Source of the DNA: JAIBJN01 sp963775505
GTDB taxonomy: Bacteria; Actinomycetota; Thermoleophilia; Gaiellales; Gaiellaceae
Length of the DNA stretch: 64,000 bases
Direction of reading: 5' to 3'
Assembly: GCA_963775505.1 (NCBI GenBank)
Contig: CAVZIL010000007.1
Location: 744,001 to 808,000, forward strand
A model generated the notes under the pieces. That model searched no databases, was not told the origin of the DNA, and saw only the letters and a program-made list of their open reading frames with translations. The stretch's first letter is position 1, and each line of letters starts with the position of its first letter. Shown here in pieces: positions 22,605-30,989 of the stretch. Made by a program: the position numbers and the translations under genes.

Positions 22605-23917
22605 GCCTCGTGGGCCTCGGCGGCGGGAGCGTCCGCGTCCGCGATCAGGTACGGCGCGTAGCGGGACAGCTCGCGCTCGGGCAGCCGCGCCCGCACGAGC
22701 ACGCCGTCGGGGCGGTCGACGCGCTCCTCGATCGGCGCTCCCAGGTCGTACAGCTCCTTGAGGACGCGGCCGTTCTCGTAGGGGACGAGCAGGCGCACGG
22801 GCCGGAAGCGGTCGGCGAACCGCTCGGCGATGCGGGCCTGCAGCTCGGCGATCCCTTCCCCGTCGCGTGCCGAGATCTGCAGGGCGCCCGGGAAGCGGTT
22901 GGCGAGCCGCCGCCGGCGGAGCGGATCGACGAGGTCGACCTTGTTGAGCACGAGCTCGCCCGGCAGCTCGTCGGCGTCGCCGATCTCGGTGAGCACGGAC
23001 TCGACCGCAGCGATCGTCGCGTCCAGCCGCTCGGGGGGAAGCGACGCGTCCGCGACGTGGAGGACAAGGTCGGCAAGGAGGGTCTCCTCGAGCGTCGCGG
23101 CGAAGCCCTCGACGAGCTGGTGGGGCAGGCGTCGGATGAGCCCGACCGTGTCCGTGACGAGATAGCGCCGTCCGTCGTGCTCGAAGCCGCGGGTGGTCGG
23201 GTCGAGCGTCTCGAAGAGCCGGTCGTCGACAGATACGTCGGCCTCCGTCAGGGCGTTCAGGAGGGTCGACTTGCCGGCGTTCGTGTAGCCCGCGAGCGCG
23301 ACGACCGGGGCTGCCGAGCGCTGGCGCGCCTTGCGCTGCACCGCCCGGCGCTGCTCCAGGTCCCGGAGCTTCCGCTTGAGGAGGCCGATGCGCCGGCGTG
23401 CGAGCCGGCGGTCGGTCTCGAGCTGCGACTCGCCGGGCCCCCGCGTTCCGATCCCGCCGCCCAGGCGCTCCAGGTGCTGCCACATCCCCCGCATTCGGGG
23501 GAGGTTGTACTCGAGCTGTGCCAGCTCGACCTGGAGCTTGCCCTCCGCGCTTCGCGCATGCTGGGCGAAGATGTCGAGGATGAGCTGCGTGCGGTCGACG
23601 ACCCGTGCGCTCAGGGCGTCCTCGAGCCGGCGCTGCTGGCCGGGGTCGAGCTCGTCGTCGACGATCAGCGACTCGGCGCCCGAGTTCGCGACGAGCCGCT
23701 TGAGCTCCTCGAGCTTGCCCTTCCCGACGTAGGTCCGCGGATCCGGAGCCGGCCGGCGCTGAACCAGCTCGCCGACCGGCGTGACGCCTGCGGTCCGCAG
23801 AAGCTCGCGGAGCTCGCCCAGCTCCTCGCTCTCGTCTACTCCGGGGCCCAGCACGGCGACGACGAATCCGCGCTCGGGCTCCGCCCCCGGCGCGGGGTCC
23901 GGCTGGTGATGGGTCAC
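22601..23917 (-). CDS. hflX: GTPase HflX
   Basis: HflX is a ribosome-associated GTPase that splits stalled or hibernating 70S ribosomes under stress. The 438-residue protein has the N-terminal HflX domain (about residues 18-200, with TYVGKGKLEEL) and the linker GGGIGTRGPGESQLETDRR. The G domain carries GYTNAGKSTLLN (G1), DTVGLIRRLP (G3) and NKVD (G4). A GTG start is used. It lies downstream of dapL with a gap of only 7 bases. In actinobacteria hflX is commonly near dapF and miaA, as here. Confidence 0.95.
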   Translation of the reverse strand: MTHHQPDPAPGAEPERGFVVAVLGPGVDESEELGELRELLRTAGVTPVGELVQRRPAPDPRTYVGKGKLEELKRLVANSGAESLIVDDELDPGQQRRLEDALSARVVDRTQLILDIFAQHARSAEGKLQVELAQLEYNLPRMRGMWQHLERLGGGIGTRGPGESQLETDRRLARRRIGLLKRKLRDLEQRRAVQRKARQRSAAPVVALAGYTNAGKSTLLNALTEADVSVDDRLFETLDPTTRGFEHDGRRYLVTDTVGLIRRLPHQLVEGFAATLEETLLADLVLHVADASLPPERLDATIAAVESVLTEIGDADELPGELVLNKVDLVDPLRRRRLANRFPGALQISARDGEGIAELQARIAERFADRFRPVRLLVPYENGRVLKELYDLGAPIEERVDRPDGVLVRARLPERELSRYAPYLIADADAPAAEAHEA

Positions 23918-23924
23918 AAGGCGA

Positions 23925-25100
23925 TTATGCCCTGGATCCCACGGCGAGCGAGGACGCGATCCTCCCCGCCGCCTCCTCGAGCCGCTCGTCCGGAACGGTG
24001 AGCGAGATGCGGACGTACCCCTCGCCCGAGGGCCCGAAGGACGGGCCGGGCGAGACGATCACCGCCGCCTGCTCGAGAACGAGCCCGGTGAAGCTCGCGG
24101 AGTCGTGGCCTTCGGGCACGCGGATCCAGAGGTAAGGCGTCGCTCGCGGGGGCTCGACGTCGATCCCGATCGCCGTGAGAGCATCGATCATCAGGTCCCG
24201 CCGGCGGCGGTAGACCTCCGACATCTCGGCGGGGAAGTCGCGGGCCTCCGTGAGGGCGGCCGCGCCGGCGAGCTGGAGCGCGTCGAACATGCCGGAGTCG
24301 AGGTTCGTCTTCAGCTGGCGGTAGCGGTCGACGACCTCGGCGTTGCCCGCGATCCAGCCGATCCGCCAGCCGGTCATGTTCCAGCCCTTGGAGAGGGAGA
24401 AGATCTCGGCGCCGACCTCCGTGGCGCCCGGCGTGGCGAGGAAGCTCGGTGGCCGGTAGCCGTCGAAGGCGATCTCCGTGTAGGCGGAGTCGTGGACGGC
24501 GACGAGGTCGTGCTCGCGGGCGAAGGAGACGGCGCGCTCGAAGAAGCCGTCCGCGACGACGGCGCCGGTGGGGTTGTTCGGGTAGTTGAAGTAGAGGAGG
24601 TTCGCCTTGGACGCTACCTCCTGCGGGACGGCGTCCAACGACGGCATGAACGCGTTCTCGGCGGCCAGCGGCAGGTAGTGAACCTCGGCTCCTGCGAAGA
24701 CGGGGCCGGACGTGTACGGCGGGTAGCCGGGGTCCGGTGCGAGGGCGACGTCGCCCGAGTCGAGGCAGGCGAGCGCGACGTGCGCGACCGCCTCCTTGCC
24801 TCCGAGGACGGGGATCACCTCCGACCCGGGGTCGACCTGGACGCCGAAGCGGTCGGCGTAGAAGCCGGCGACCGTCTCCCGGAAGGCTGCCAGGCCCCGG
24901 TTGGAGGGGTACCGATGAGTTTCGGGGCGAGCGGCGGCGCGCTGGAGCGCCTCGACCACCGCCGGGGGCGTCGGCAGGTCGGGGTCGCCGATCCCGAGCG
25001 AGATGACGTCGACCCCCTCGGCCCGCATCGTGTCGATACGACGCTCGATCTCGGCGAAGAGATACGGGGGCACCCGGTCGAGCCTGCGCGCGAACCTCAT
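23925..25100 (-). CDS. dapL: LL-diaminopimelate aminotransferase
   Basis: This 391-residue class I/II aminotransferase uses PLP. The Schiff-base lysine lies in FSLSKGWNMTGWRIGW, a stretch typical of LL-diaminopimelate aminotransferase, and the FNYPNNPTGAV block is intact. DapL makes LL-diaminopimelate from tetrahydrodipicolinate in one step and so bypasses the succinylase and acetylase routes. Its start overlaps the dapF stop by 4 bases, so the two consecutive pathway steps are coupled. Other aminotransferases of this fold are possible, but the context supports dapL strongly. Confidence 0.87.
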   Translation of the reverse strand: MRFARRLDRVPPYLFAEIERRIDTMRAEGVDVISLGIGDPDLPTPPAVVEALQRAAARPETHRYPSNRGLAAFRETVAGFYADRFGVQVDPGSEVIPVLGGKEAVAHVALACLDSGDVALAPDPGYPPYTSGPVFAGAEVHYLPLAAENAFMPSLDAVPQEVASKANLLYFNYPNNPTGAVVADGFFERAVSFAREHDLVAVHDSAYTEIAFDGYRPPSFLATPGATEVGAEIFSLSKGWNMTGWRIGWIAGNAEVVDRYRQLKTNLDSGMFDALQLAGAAALTEARDFPAEMSEVYRRRRDLMIDALTAIGIDVEPPRATPYLWIRVPEGHDSASFTGLVLEQAAVIVSPGPSFGPSGEGYVRISLTVPDERLEEAAGRIASSLAVGSRA

Positions 25101-25894
25101 CCTCCGGCCACCTCCGCGAGGAACTCGACGGAGACCTCGCCCGTGCAGATCTCCTGCGCCGCCCCGGTGAGCCGGGCGTTCATGTCCTCGTCGAGCTCGA
25201 CGCGCATGTCCCCGCCGGCCAGGTGGACGGTGACGGGGCTGTCGGCCCAGCCGTTGGCGATTGCGGCCCCGGCGACCGCGACCGCGCTCGTCCCCGAGGA
25301 GAGCGTCTCCCCCGCCCCGCGCTCCCAGACCCCGACGGTCGTCTCGCTCCGCGAGTCCACGCGGACGAGCTGGACGTTCGTCCGCGCCGGGAAGCGCTCG
25401 TGGGTTTCGACGAGCGGCCCGAGCCAGAGGAGCTCGGCTCGCTCGGGATCGCGCCGGATGACCGCGTGCGGGTTCCCCACCGAGACCGGCGTGAACTCGA
25501 GCTCGAAACCGTTCACCGCGAGAGTCTCGGGCGCGCCGACGGTCACCTGGCCCATCTCGGTCTCGACCTCGAGCCCGCCGCGCATCCGTGCGACGACCTC
25601 CCGCGGGCCCACCGCGACGACGACCTCGTCCGAGCCGCTGCGGCGGGCGAGCCAGCGGGCGGCGATCCGGGTGCCGTTCCCCGAGAGCTCCGCCGTCGAG
25701 CCATCGGGGTTCCAGATCACGATCTCCGCGCGCGGCCCGTCGGCTGCGAGCACCTCCAGGACGCCGTCCGAGCCGACGCCGAGGTGGTAGTCGCAGAGAC
25801 GTCGCACGAGGGCGGGGTCGAGCGGACGGCCGACCTCACCCCGCTCGAGGAGCAGGTAGTCGTTGCCGAGCCCGTGCCACTTCGAGAATCTCAT
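25097..25894 (-). CDS. dapF: Diaminopimelate epimerase-like protein with both cysteines replaced by serine
   Basis: DapF normally interconverts LL- and meso-diaminopimelate with two active-site cysteines acting as acid and base. This 265-residue protein has the family frame: FSKWHGLGNDY, LCDYHLGVGSDG, VSVGNPHAV and ERGAGET. But the first cysteine motif (usually CGNG) reads ELSGNGTR, and the second (usually ACGTGA) reads SSGTSA. Both substitutions are TCG codons and the frame around them is intact, so they are not indel artefacts. The ATG at 25894 gives the normal N-terminus and overlaps miaA by 59 bases. Activity as an epimerase is uncertain. Confidence 0.85.
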   Translation of the reverse strand: MRFSKWHGLGNDYLLLERGEVGRPLDPALVRRLCDYHLGVGSDGVLEVLAADGPRAEIVIWNPDGSTAELSGNGTRIAARWLARRSGSDEVVVAVGPREVVARMRGGLEVETEMGQVTVGAPETLAVNGFELEFTPVSVGNPHAVIRRDPERAELLWLGPLVETHERFPARTNVQLVRVDSRSETTVGVWERGAGETLSSGTSAVAVAGAAIANGWADSPVTVHLAGGDMRVELDEDMNARLTGAAQEICTGEVSVEFLAEVAGG

Positions 25895-26774
25895 CGGCGA
25901 CCGCGTCCGGAGGACGATCCGCCCGAACGCTAACAACGCCGGGAAGGCGGCGAAGCCACTTGCGCTGGTAGGCCGCGTACTGCCTGGTCCTGAGAGCGAC
26001 GGCTTCGACGGCTTTCTCGCGGGGGAGCGTGGAGAACTCCTGCAGGCCGATCACCTTGCGCGCCGTCGTCGAGAGCGGCCGCGCGAGCGCGCGGGCGACC
26101 TCCTCCTCCACCCCGTGTTCGACCATCTCCCGCGTGCGTCTCGCGATGCGGCCGTCGAGGGCCTCGGCGGGGAGGTCGAGGCCGAAGACGACAGTCGGGT
26201 GGCGCGTGTCGTCCGTCCAGAGCCTGCTCGGGCCGGGCGACAGGGAGGCGCCCGTCTCGGCGAGCTCGAGCGCCCGGACGACGCGGCGGCGGTCGTTCGG
26301 ATGGACGACCGCGGCGGCCTCGGGATCCAGCTCGGCCAGCTTCGCATGGGCCGCTTCAGCCCCGCCCTCGTCGTACAGGAGCTCCCACCGCTCGCGGGCA
26401 CCGGCGGGAGGCGGCGGCGGGAGCTCGAGCTCGGCCAGCGCGGCGCGGAGGTAGAGCCCGGTCCCCCCCGCCACGACCGGAGTCCGTCCGACCGCGAGGA
26501 TCTCGTCGATCCCCGCGTGCGCAAGCCGCTGGTACTCGCCGACCGAGCCCTCGTGATCGAGCGGCCAGATGCCCACGAGCCGCGTCGGCCGCTCGGGCTG
26601 GTTGGTCAGGATCGTGAGACCGCGGTAGGCCTGCATGGCGTCCGCGGAGACGATCTCGGCGGGAATGCGCTCGGCCAGCGCCTCGGCCACGGCGCTCTTT
26701 CCTGAGGCCGTGGGCCCGAAGATCGCGAGCACCTGCCCGCCCAGGCCAAGGCTGCAAGCGTCTACGTCCGTCAC
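25836..26774 (-). CDS. miaA: tRNA dimethylallyltransferase
   Basis: MiaA transfers a dimethylallyl group to adenosine 37 of tRNAs that read codons starting with U. MiaB, encoded just upstream, then methylthiolates it. The protein has about 312 residues with the P-loop FGPTASGKSAVAEAL, the catalytic-site block SADAMQAYRGL, the GGTGLYLRAAL motif and the C-terminal RQYAAYQRKWLRRL. I chose the GTG at 26774. A GTG at 26732 would also give a full-length enzyme. The 3' end overlaps dapF by 59 bases. Confidence 0.92.
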   Translation of the reverse strand: MTDVDACSLGLGGQVLAIFGPTASGKSAVAEALAERIPAEIVSADAMQAYRGLTILTNQPERPTRLVGIWPLDHEGSVGEYQRLAHAGIDEILAVGRTPVVAGGTGLYLRAALAELELPPPPPAGARERWELLYDEGGAEAAHAKLAELDPEAAAVVHPNDRRRVVRALELAETGASLSPGPSRLWTDDTRHPTVVFGLDLPAEALDGRIARRTREMVEHGVEEEVARALARPLSTTARKVIGLQEFSTLPREKAVEAVALRTRQYAAYQRKWLRRLPGVVSVRADRPPDAVADEILEVARARQRLPAPRAG

Positions 26775-26850
26775 GTCGGAGGGGCCGACCGCGGGCCTCC
26801 CTCCGCTGCGAGCGTAGCGAGGCAACACGCACGCGGGGTGCGCACGAGCG

Positions 26851-28186
26851 TCACGAATGCGTGACGGAGAACGTCGAAGCGACGGCGCTGCCGGCGAGGG
26901 TCGTGGACGTCGCTCGGTCGATGCGGACCTCGACGAGCTCGCCGGCCTCCGCGTCACCGCGGAAGTTCACCGTCGTGTTGCGACGTGTGCGGCCGCGCAG
27001 GAGCTGCCGGGTCGGTGCGGCTCGGGCCCTCGACGAGGACCTCCTCCACTCCGCCGACCCGCTCTTCGTTGCGCTCGCGCGCGATCCGCTGGACGACCTC
27101 GATCAGGCGCTCGATGCGCTCGCGCTTGACCTCCTCCGGGATCTGGTCGGGCATCGCCGCCGCCTCCGTGCCCTGCCTGGGGCTGTAGACGAAGGTGAAG
27201 GCGCCGTCGAAGCGGACATTCTCCACCACTTCGAGCGTCTCCCGGAAGTCCTCTTCGGTCTCGCCCGGGAAGCCGACGATGACGTCGGTTGTGAGCGCCA
27301 GGTCGGGAATCGCGGCGCGGAGACGCTCGACGAGCGCCAGGTAGCGCTCCCGCCCGTACGTTCGCCGCATCCGCTTGAGGACGCGCGTCGAGCCGGATTG
27401 GAGGGGCAAGTGCGCGTGCTCGCAGACGGCCTCGCACTCGGCCATGGCCGCGATCACGGGAGCCCGGAAGTCCTTCGGGTGCGGGCTGGTGAAGCGGATC
27501 CGCTCGATCCCGTCCACCGTGTCGACGGCGCGCAGGAGCTCGCCGAACTCGGTGCGGACGTCAGCAGCGAGATCGCGGCCCCACGAGTTGACGTTCTGGC
27601 CGAGGAGCGTGACCTCGCGGACGCCGTCAGCGGCAAGGCCGGTGACCTCGGCGACGATCTCGCCCGGTCGGCGGCTCTGCTCCCGGCCGCGGACGGCAGG
27701 CACGATGCAATACGAGCAGACCGAGTTGCAGCCCATGGAGATCTGGACCCAGGCCTGGAACGCCCGCTCGCGGCGGGCCGGGAGGTCGCCTGCGAAGTGG
27801 CTCCACCGGGCGAAGCTGCCCCGCGAGACGCCCAGGCCGCCCGCGCCGATCCAGTCGGCGAGGTGCGGAATCGAGCCGGGGCCGAACGCGACGTCCACGT
27901 ACGGGTAGAGCTCGAAGATGCGCTCGCGCTGAGCCTCCGCGTAGCAGCCGCCGACGGCGATCACTCGCTCGGGATCCGCCTTCTTCAGCGCCGCAGCCTG
28001 CGCGAGGTGCGCGGCGAAGCGCTGGTCCGGCTTCTCGCGCACCGTGCACGTGTTGAAGACGAGCACGTCGGCCTCCTCCTGCGAGACCGCCTCGCCCAGG
28101 CCCAGCGACTCGAGCAGGCCCTTGATCCGCTCGGAGTCGTGAGCGTTCATCTGGCACCCGAATGTGGTGACGTGGTAGCGCCGCAC
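26851..28186 (-). CDS. miaB: tRNA methylthiotransferase MiaB, frameshifted near its 3' end
   Basis: MiaB is a radical SAM enzyme that adds a methylthio group to i6A37 of tRNA. The N-terminal cluster cysteines lie in FGCQMN, FNTCTVRE and VGGCYAE. The radical SAM motif is MGCNSVCSYC. After EGPSRTDP the frame runs into an early stop at 26954. Removing one G near 27009-27011 restores a normal TRAM domain (LLRGRTRRNTTVNF, then ATSTTLAG) ending at 26851. Because the downstream frame is perfectly conserved, a sequencing error is more likely than decay. The start is GTG at 28186. Confidence 0.85.
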
Positions 28187-28217
28187 GGGGACAATGTACC
28201 GGCCTCGTGAAGCGGCC

Positions 28218-28246
28218 TTGTCCGCATAGGCCAGGGCGTTTACGAT
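28218..28246 (+). promoter_or_regulatory. Probable promoter of the secreted nuclease gene
   Basis: TTGTCC (28218-28223) and TACGAT (28241-28246) are 17 bases apart. Transcription would start near 28253 and give a leader of about 27 bases. A run of Gs lies about 6 bases before the ATG at 28280. Confidence 0.5.
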
Positions 28247-28279
28247 CGCCGGAGTCCCAATCGGCCCTGGGGGTTTCAC

Positions 28280-30961
28280 ATGTCTGGCTCGTCGAAGTCG
28301 CGGGGGCGCCTGCTCCCTGCCACGCTCGTCCTTGCCATCGTCCTCCCGCTCGTGTTCGCGCTCGGGAGCGCGAGAGCTCAGCCAACGGAGCTCTTCTTCT
28401 CCGAGTACATCGAGGGCACGAGCAACAACAAGGCCCTCGAGATCTTCAACGGCACCGGTGCGCCTGTCGACCTGGGCGCGAACAACTACTTCGTGGACAT
28501 GTGCTTCAACGGGAGCGCTGCCTGCTCGCTGAACATCGAACTCGTCGGGACCGTCGCTCCAGGCGACGTCTTCGTGCTCGCGCAAAGCTCGGCGAGCCCG
28601 GTCATCCAAGGGCAGGCGGACCAGACGAACGGTGCGGGGTGGTTCAACGGAAACGACGTCGTCGTCCTGCGCAAGGGCGGGACGCTCATCGACGTCATCG
28701 GGGAACTCGGCGTCAACCCCGGAACGGAGTGGGGCTCCGGCCTGACGAGCACCGCCGACAACACGCTTCGCCGCAAGGGCACGATCGAGGCGGGAGATCC
28801 GACCACGGGCGGCCCGTTCGACCCTGCGGTGGAATGGGACGGTTTCGCCACGGACGACTTCACGGGGCTCGGTGCGCATTCGCTCGTCGTCGCCGACGCG
28901 GCGCCGCAGGTCCTCTCGACGACGCCCTCGTCCGGTGCAACGGGCGTGGCCGTCGACTCGGATGTCTCCGTGACCTTCAGCGAGCCCGTTTCCGCAAGCG
29001 GGTCGTGGTTCTCGATCTCGTGCGCCGTGAGCGGATCGCACACCGCGGTGGCGAGCGGCGGGCCAACGACCTTCACCCTCGACACCGACGCCGACTTCAC
29101 CGCGGGCGAGACGTGCACGACCACGATCGACGCGAGCCTGATCTCGGATGAAGACGCGGACGACCCGCCCGACACGATGGCGGCGAACTTCGCCTGGTCG
29201 TTCACGACCGTCGGGCCCGCGCGGCGCATCCACGAGATCCAGGGCGCGGCGCACCGCTCCCCTCTCGAGGGTCAGGCGGTCTCGGACGTGCCCGGCATCG
29301 TGACCGCCAAGGCGTCGAACGGGTTCTTCTACGAGGATCCCGACCCCGACGGTAACCGCGCGACCTCCGAGGGCCTGTTCGTCTTCGGGACGGCGGCCGC
29401 AGGCATGGTCACCGTCGGCGACCTCGTGCAGGTCGACGGGCTCGTGACCGAGTTCCGCCCCGGCGGCGCCACCGGGAACAACCTGGCGCAGTCCGAGCTC
29501 GTCTCCCCCGTCGTCGAGGTGCTCTCGAGCGGGAACACGCTCCCTGGGCCGACCGTGATCGGCAGGGGCGGCCGCATCCCGCCCACCGAGGTGATCGACA
29601 ATGACTCGACGGGCGACGCGGAGACGAGCGGCGTGTTCGACCCCGCGGAGGACGGCCTCGACTTCTACGAGAGCCTCGAGTCCATGCGCGTCCGGGTCAA
29701 CAAGGCGCGCGTCGTGGGCCCGACGAACGACTTCGGTGAGATTCCGGTCATCGCGGACGCGGGCGATCGCGCGAGCGTGCGGACGACGCGCGGCGGTCTC
29801 GTCATCAGGCCGGACGACTTCAACCCGGAGAGGATCCACCTCGACGACCGGCTCATGCTCGGGGCGCTGCCGCTCCTGAACGTGCGCGACCGCTTCGTGT
29901 CGCCTGTCGTCGGCATCCTCGACTACAGCTTCGGGAACTTCAAGCTCGACGTCTCCGAGCCCTTCGTGACGGAATCCGGCGGGCTCGTCCGCGAGTCCAC
30001 GAGGGTTCCCGGAGCACGGGAGCTGGCCGTGGCCACCTTCAACGTCGAGAACCTCGACCCGGGCGATGCCGACCCCGATCCCGAGCAGGATCAATTCGTG
30101 GAGCTGGCGGACCTCATCGTCAACCACCTGAAGTCGCCGGACCTCGTGGCGCTCGAGGAGATCCAGGACTCGAACGGGCCCGTCAACGACGGGACGGTCG
30201 ATGCGAGCCTGACCCTCGACCTGCTCGTGGCGGCGATCTCGGCAGCCGGCGGGCCGACCTACTCGTACCGGCAGATCAACCCCGTCAACAACGCCGACGG
30301 CGGAGAGCCGGGCGGGAACATCCGGGTCGGTTTCATCTTCCGGACCGATCGCGGCCTCGAGTTCGTCGACCGTCCGGGCGGAGACGCGACGACGGCCACC
30401 GCGGTCGTCGCCGGCCCCGATGGGCCCGAGCTGACGTTCAGCCCGGGCCGCATCGACCCGACCAACGCGGCGTTCACGAACAGCCGGAAACCGCTCGCGG
30501 GCGAGTTCCGCTGGCGCGGCCGGACGCTCTTCGCCATCGCCAACCACTTCAACTCCAAGGGCGGGGACGATCCGCTCTTCGGGCGCTTCCAGCCGCCGAG
30601 CCGCCCGACGGAGGTTCAGCGCCACGCCCAGGCGCAGGTGGTGAACCAGTTCGTGGACTCCATCCTGGCCGTGGATCCAAACGCCCTCGTGCTCCCCCTC
30701 GGGGACTTCAACGACTTCGAGTTCTCCGAGACGCTCTCGCTTCTGCAGGGCGGCGTGCTCGAGAACCTCGTGCTCACGCTCAAGAAGCCCGAGCGCTACA
30801 CCTACGTGTTCGAGGGCAACTCGCAGGTGCTCGACCACATCCTCGCGAGCCATCGCCTGTTCGGGGCGCTCCGCGGATACGACGTCGTGCACGTGAACTC
30901 GGAGTTCGCCGACCAGGCGAGCGACCACGAGCCCCAGGTCGCCCGCTTCCGGCTGAACTGA
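28280..30961 (+). CDS. Secreted nuclease: lamin-tail, Ig-like and endonuclease/exonuclease/phosphatase domains
   Basis: This 893-residue protein has a signal peptide (about residues 1-33, ending ARAQ). A lamin-tail-like domain follows (about 36-175, LFFSEYIEGTSNNKALEIFN), then a Big_5-type Ig domain (about 208-315) and an OB-like region. The C-terminal domain (about 585-893) is an EEP nuclease with ATFNVENL, LVALEEIQD, NHFNSKGGDD, GDFNDFE, DHILAS and SDHEP, all the catalytic motifs. It resembles ExeM/NucH-type extracellular DNases that digest external DNA for phosphate or nucleosides, which fits the nucleoside uptake genes in this window. The 3' end is convergent with rny. Confidence 0.88.
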   Translation: MSGSSKSRGRLLPATLVLAIVLPLVFALGSARAQPTELFFSEYIEGTSNNKALEIFNGTGAPVDLGANNYFVDMCFNGSAACSLNIELVGTVAPGDVFVLAQSSASPVIQGQADQTNGAGWFNGNDVVVLRKGGTLIDVIGELGVNPGTEWGSGLTSTADNTLRRKGTIEAGDPTTGGPFDPAVEWDGFATDDFTGLGAHSLVVADAAPQVLSTTPSSGATGVAVDSDVSVTFSEPVSASGSWFSISCAVSGSHTAVASGGPTTFTLDTDADFTAGETCTTTIDASLISDEDADDPPDTMAANFAWSFTTVGPARRIHEIQGAAHRSPLEGQAVSDVPGIVTAKASNGFFYEDPDPDGNRATSEGLFVFGTAAAGMVTVGDLVQVDGLVTEFRPGGATGNNLAQSELVSPVVEVLSSGNTLPGPTVIGRGGRIPPTEVIDNDSTGDAETSGVFDPAEDGLDFYESLESMRVRVNKARVVGPTNDFGEIPVIADAGDRASVRTTRGGLVIRPDDFNPERIHLDDRLMLGALPLLNVRDRFVSPVVGILDYSFGNFKLDVSEPFVTESGGLVRESTRVPGARELAVATFNVENLDPGDADPDPEQDQFVELADLIVNHLKSPDLVALEEIQDSNGPVNDGTVDASLTLDLLVAAISAAGGPTYSYRQINPVNNADGGEPGGNIRVGFIFRTDRGLEFVDRPGGDATTATAVVAGPDGPELTFSPGRIDPTNAAFTNSRKPLAGEFRWRGRTLFAIANHFNSKGGDDPLFGRFQPPSRPTEVQRHAQAQVVNQFVDSILAVDPNALVLPLGDFNDFEFSETLSLLQGGVLENLVLTLKKPERYTYVFEGNSQVLDHILASHRLFGALRGYDVVHVNSEFADQASDHEPQVARFRLN

Positions 30962-30982
30962 GACGGCGCGGGCCGCGCCGTC
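30962..30982. terminator. Perfect hairpin between convergent nuclease and rny genes
   Basis: GACGGCGCGG-G-CCGCGCCGTC forms a 10-base inverted repeat that begins at the last base of the nuclease stop region and ends 7 bases before the rny stop. It can fold in transcripts from both strands. There is no T-run, so termination would be of the GC-stem type common in actinobacteria. Confidence 0.6.
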
Positions 30983-30989
30983 GAGCCGC

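Noticed and set aside
28187..30928. Extension of the miaB reading frame for 900 codons upstream, opposite the nuclease gene
   Set aside because: MiaB homology starts at 28186. The upstream part is the antisense of the nuclease gene and has only low-complexity sequence.
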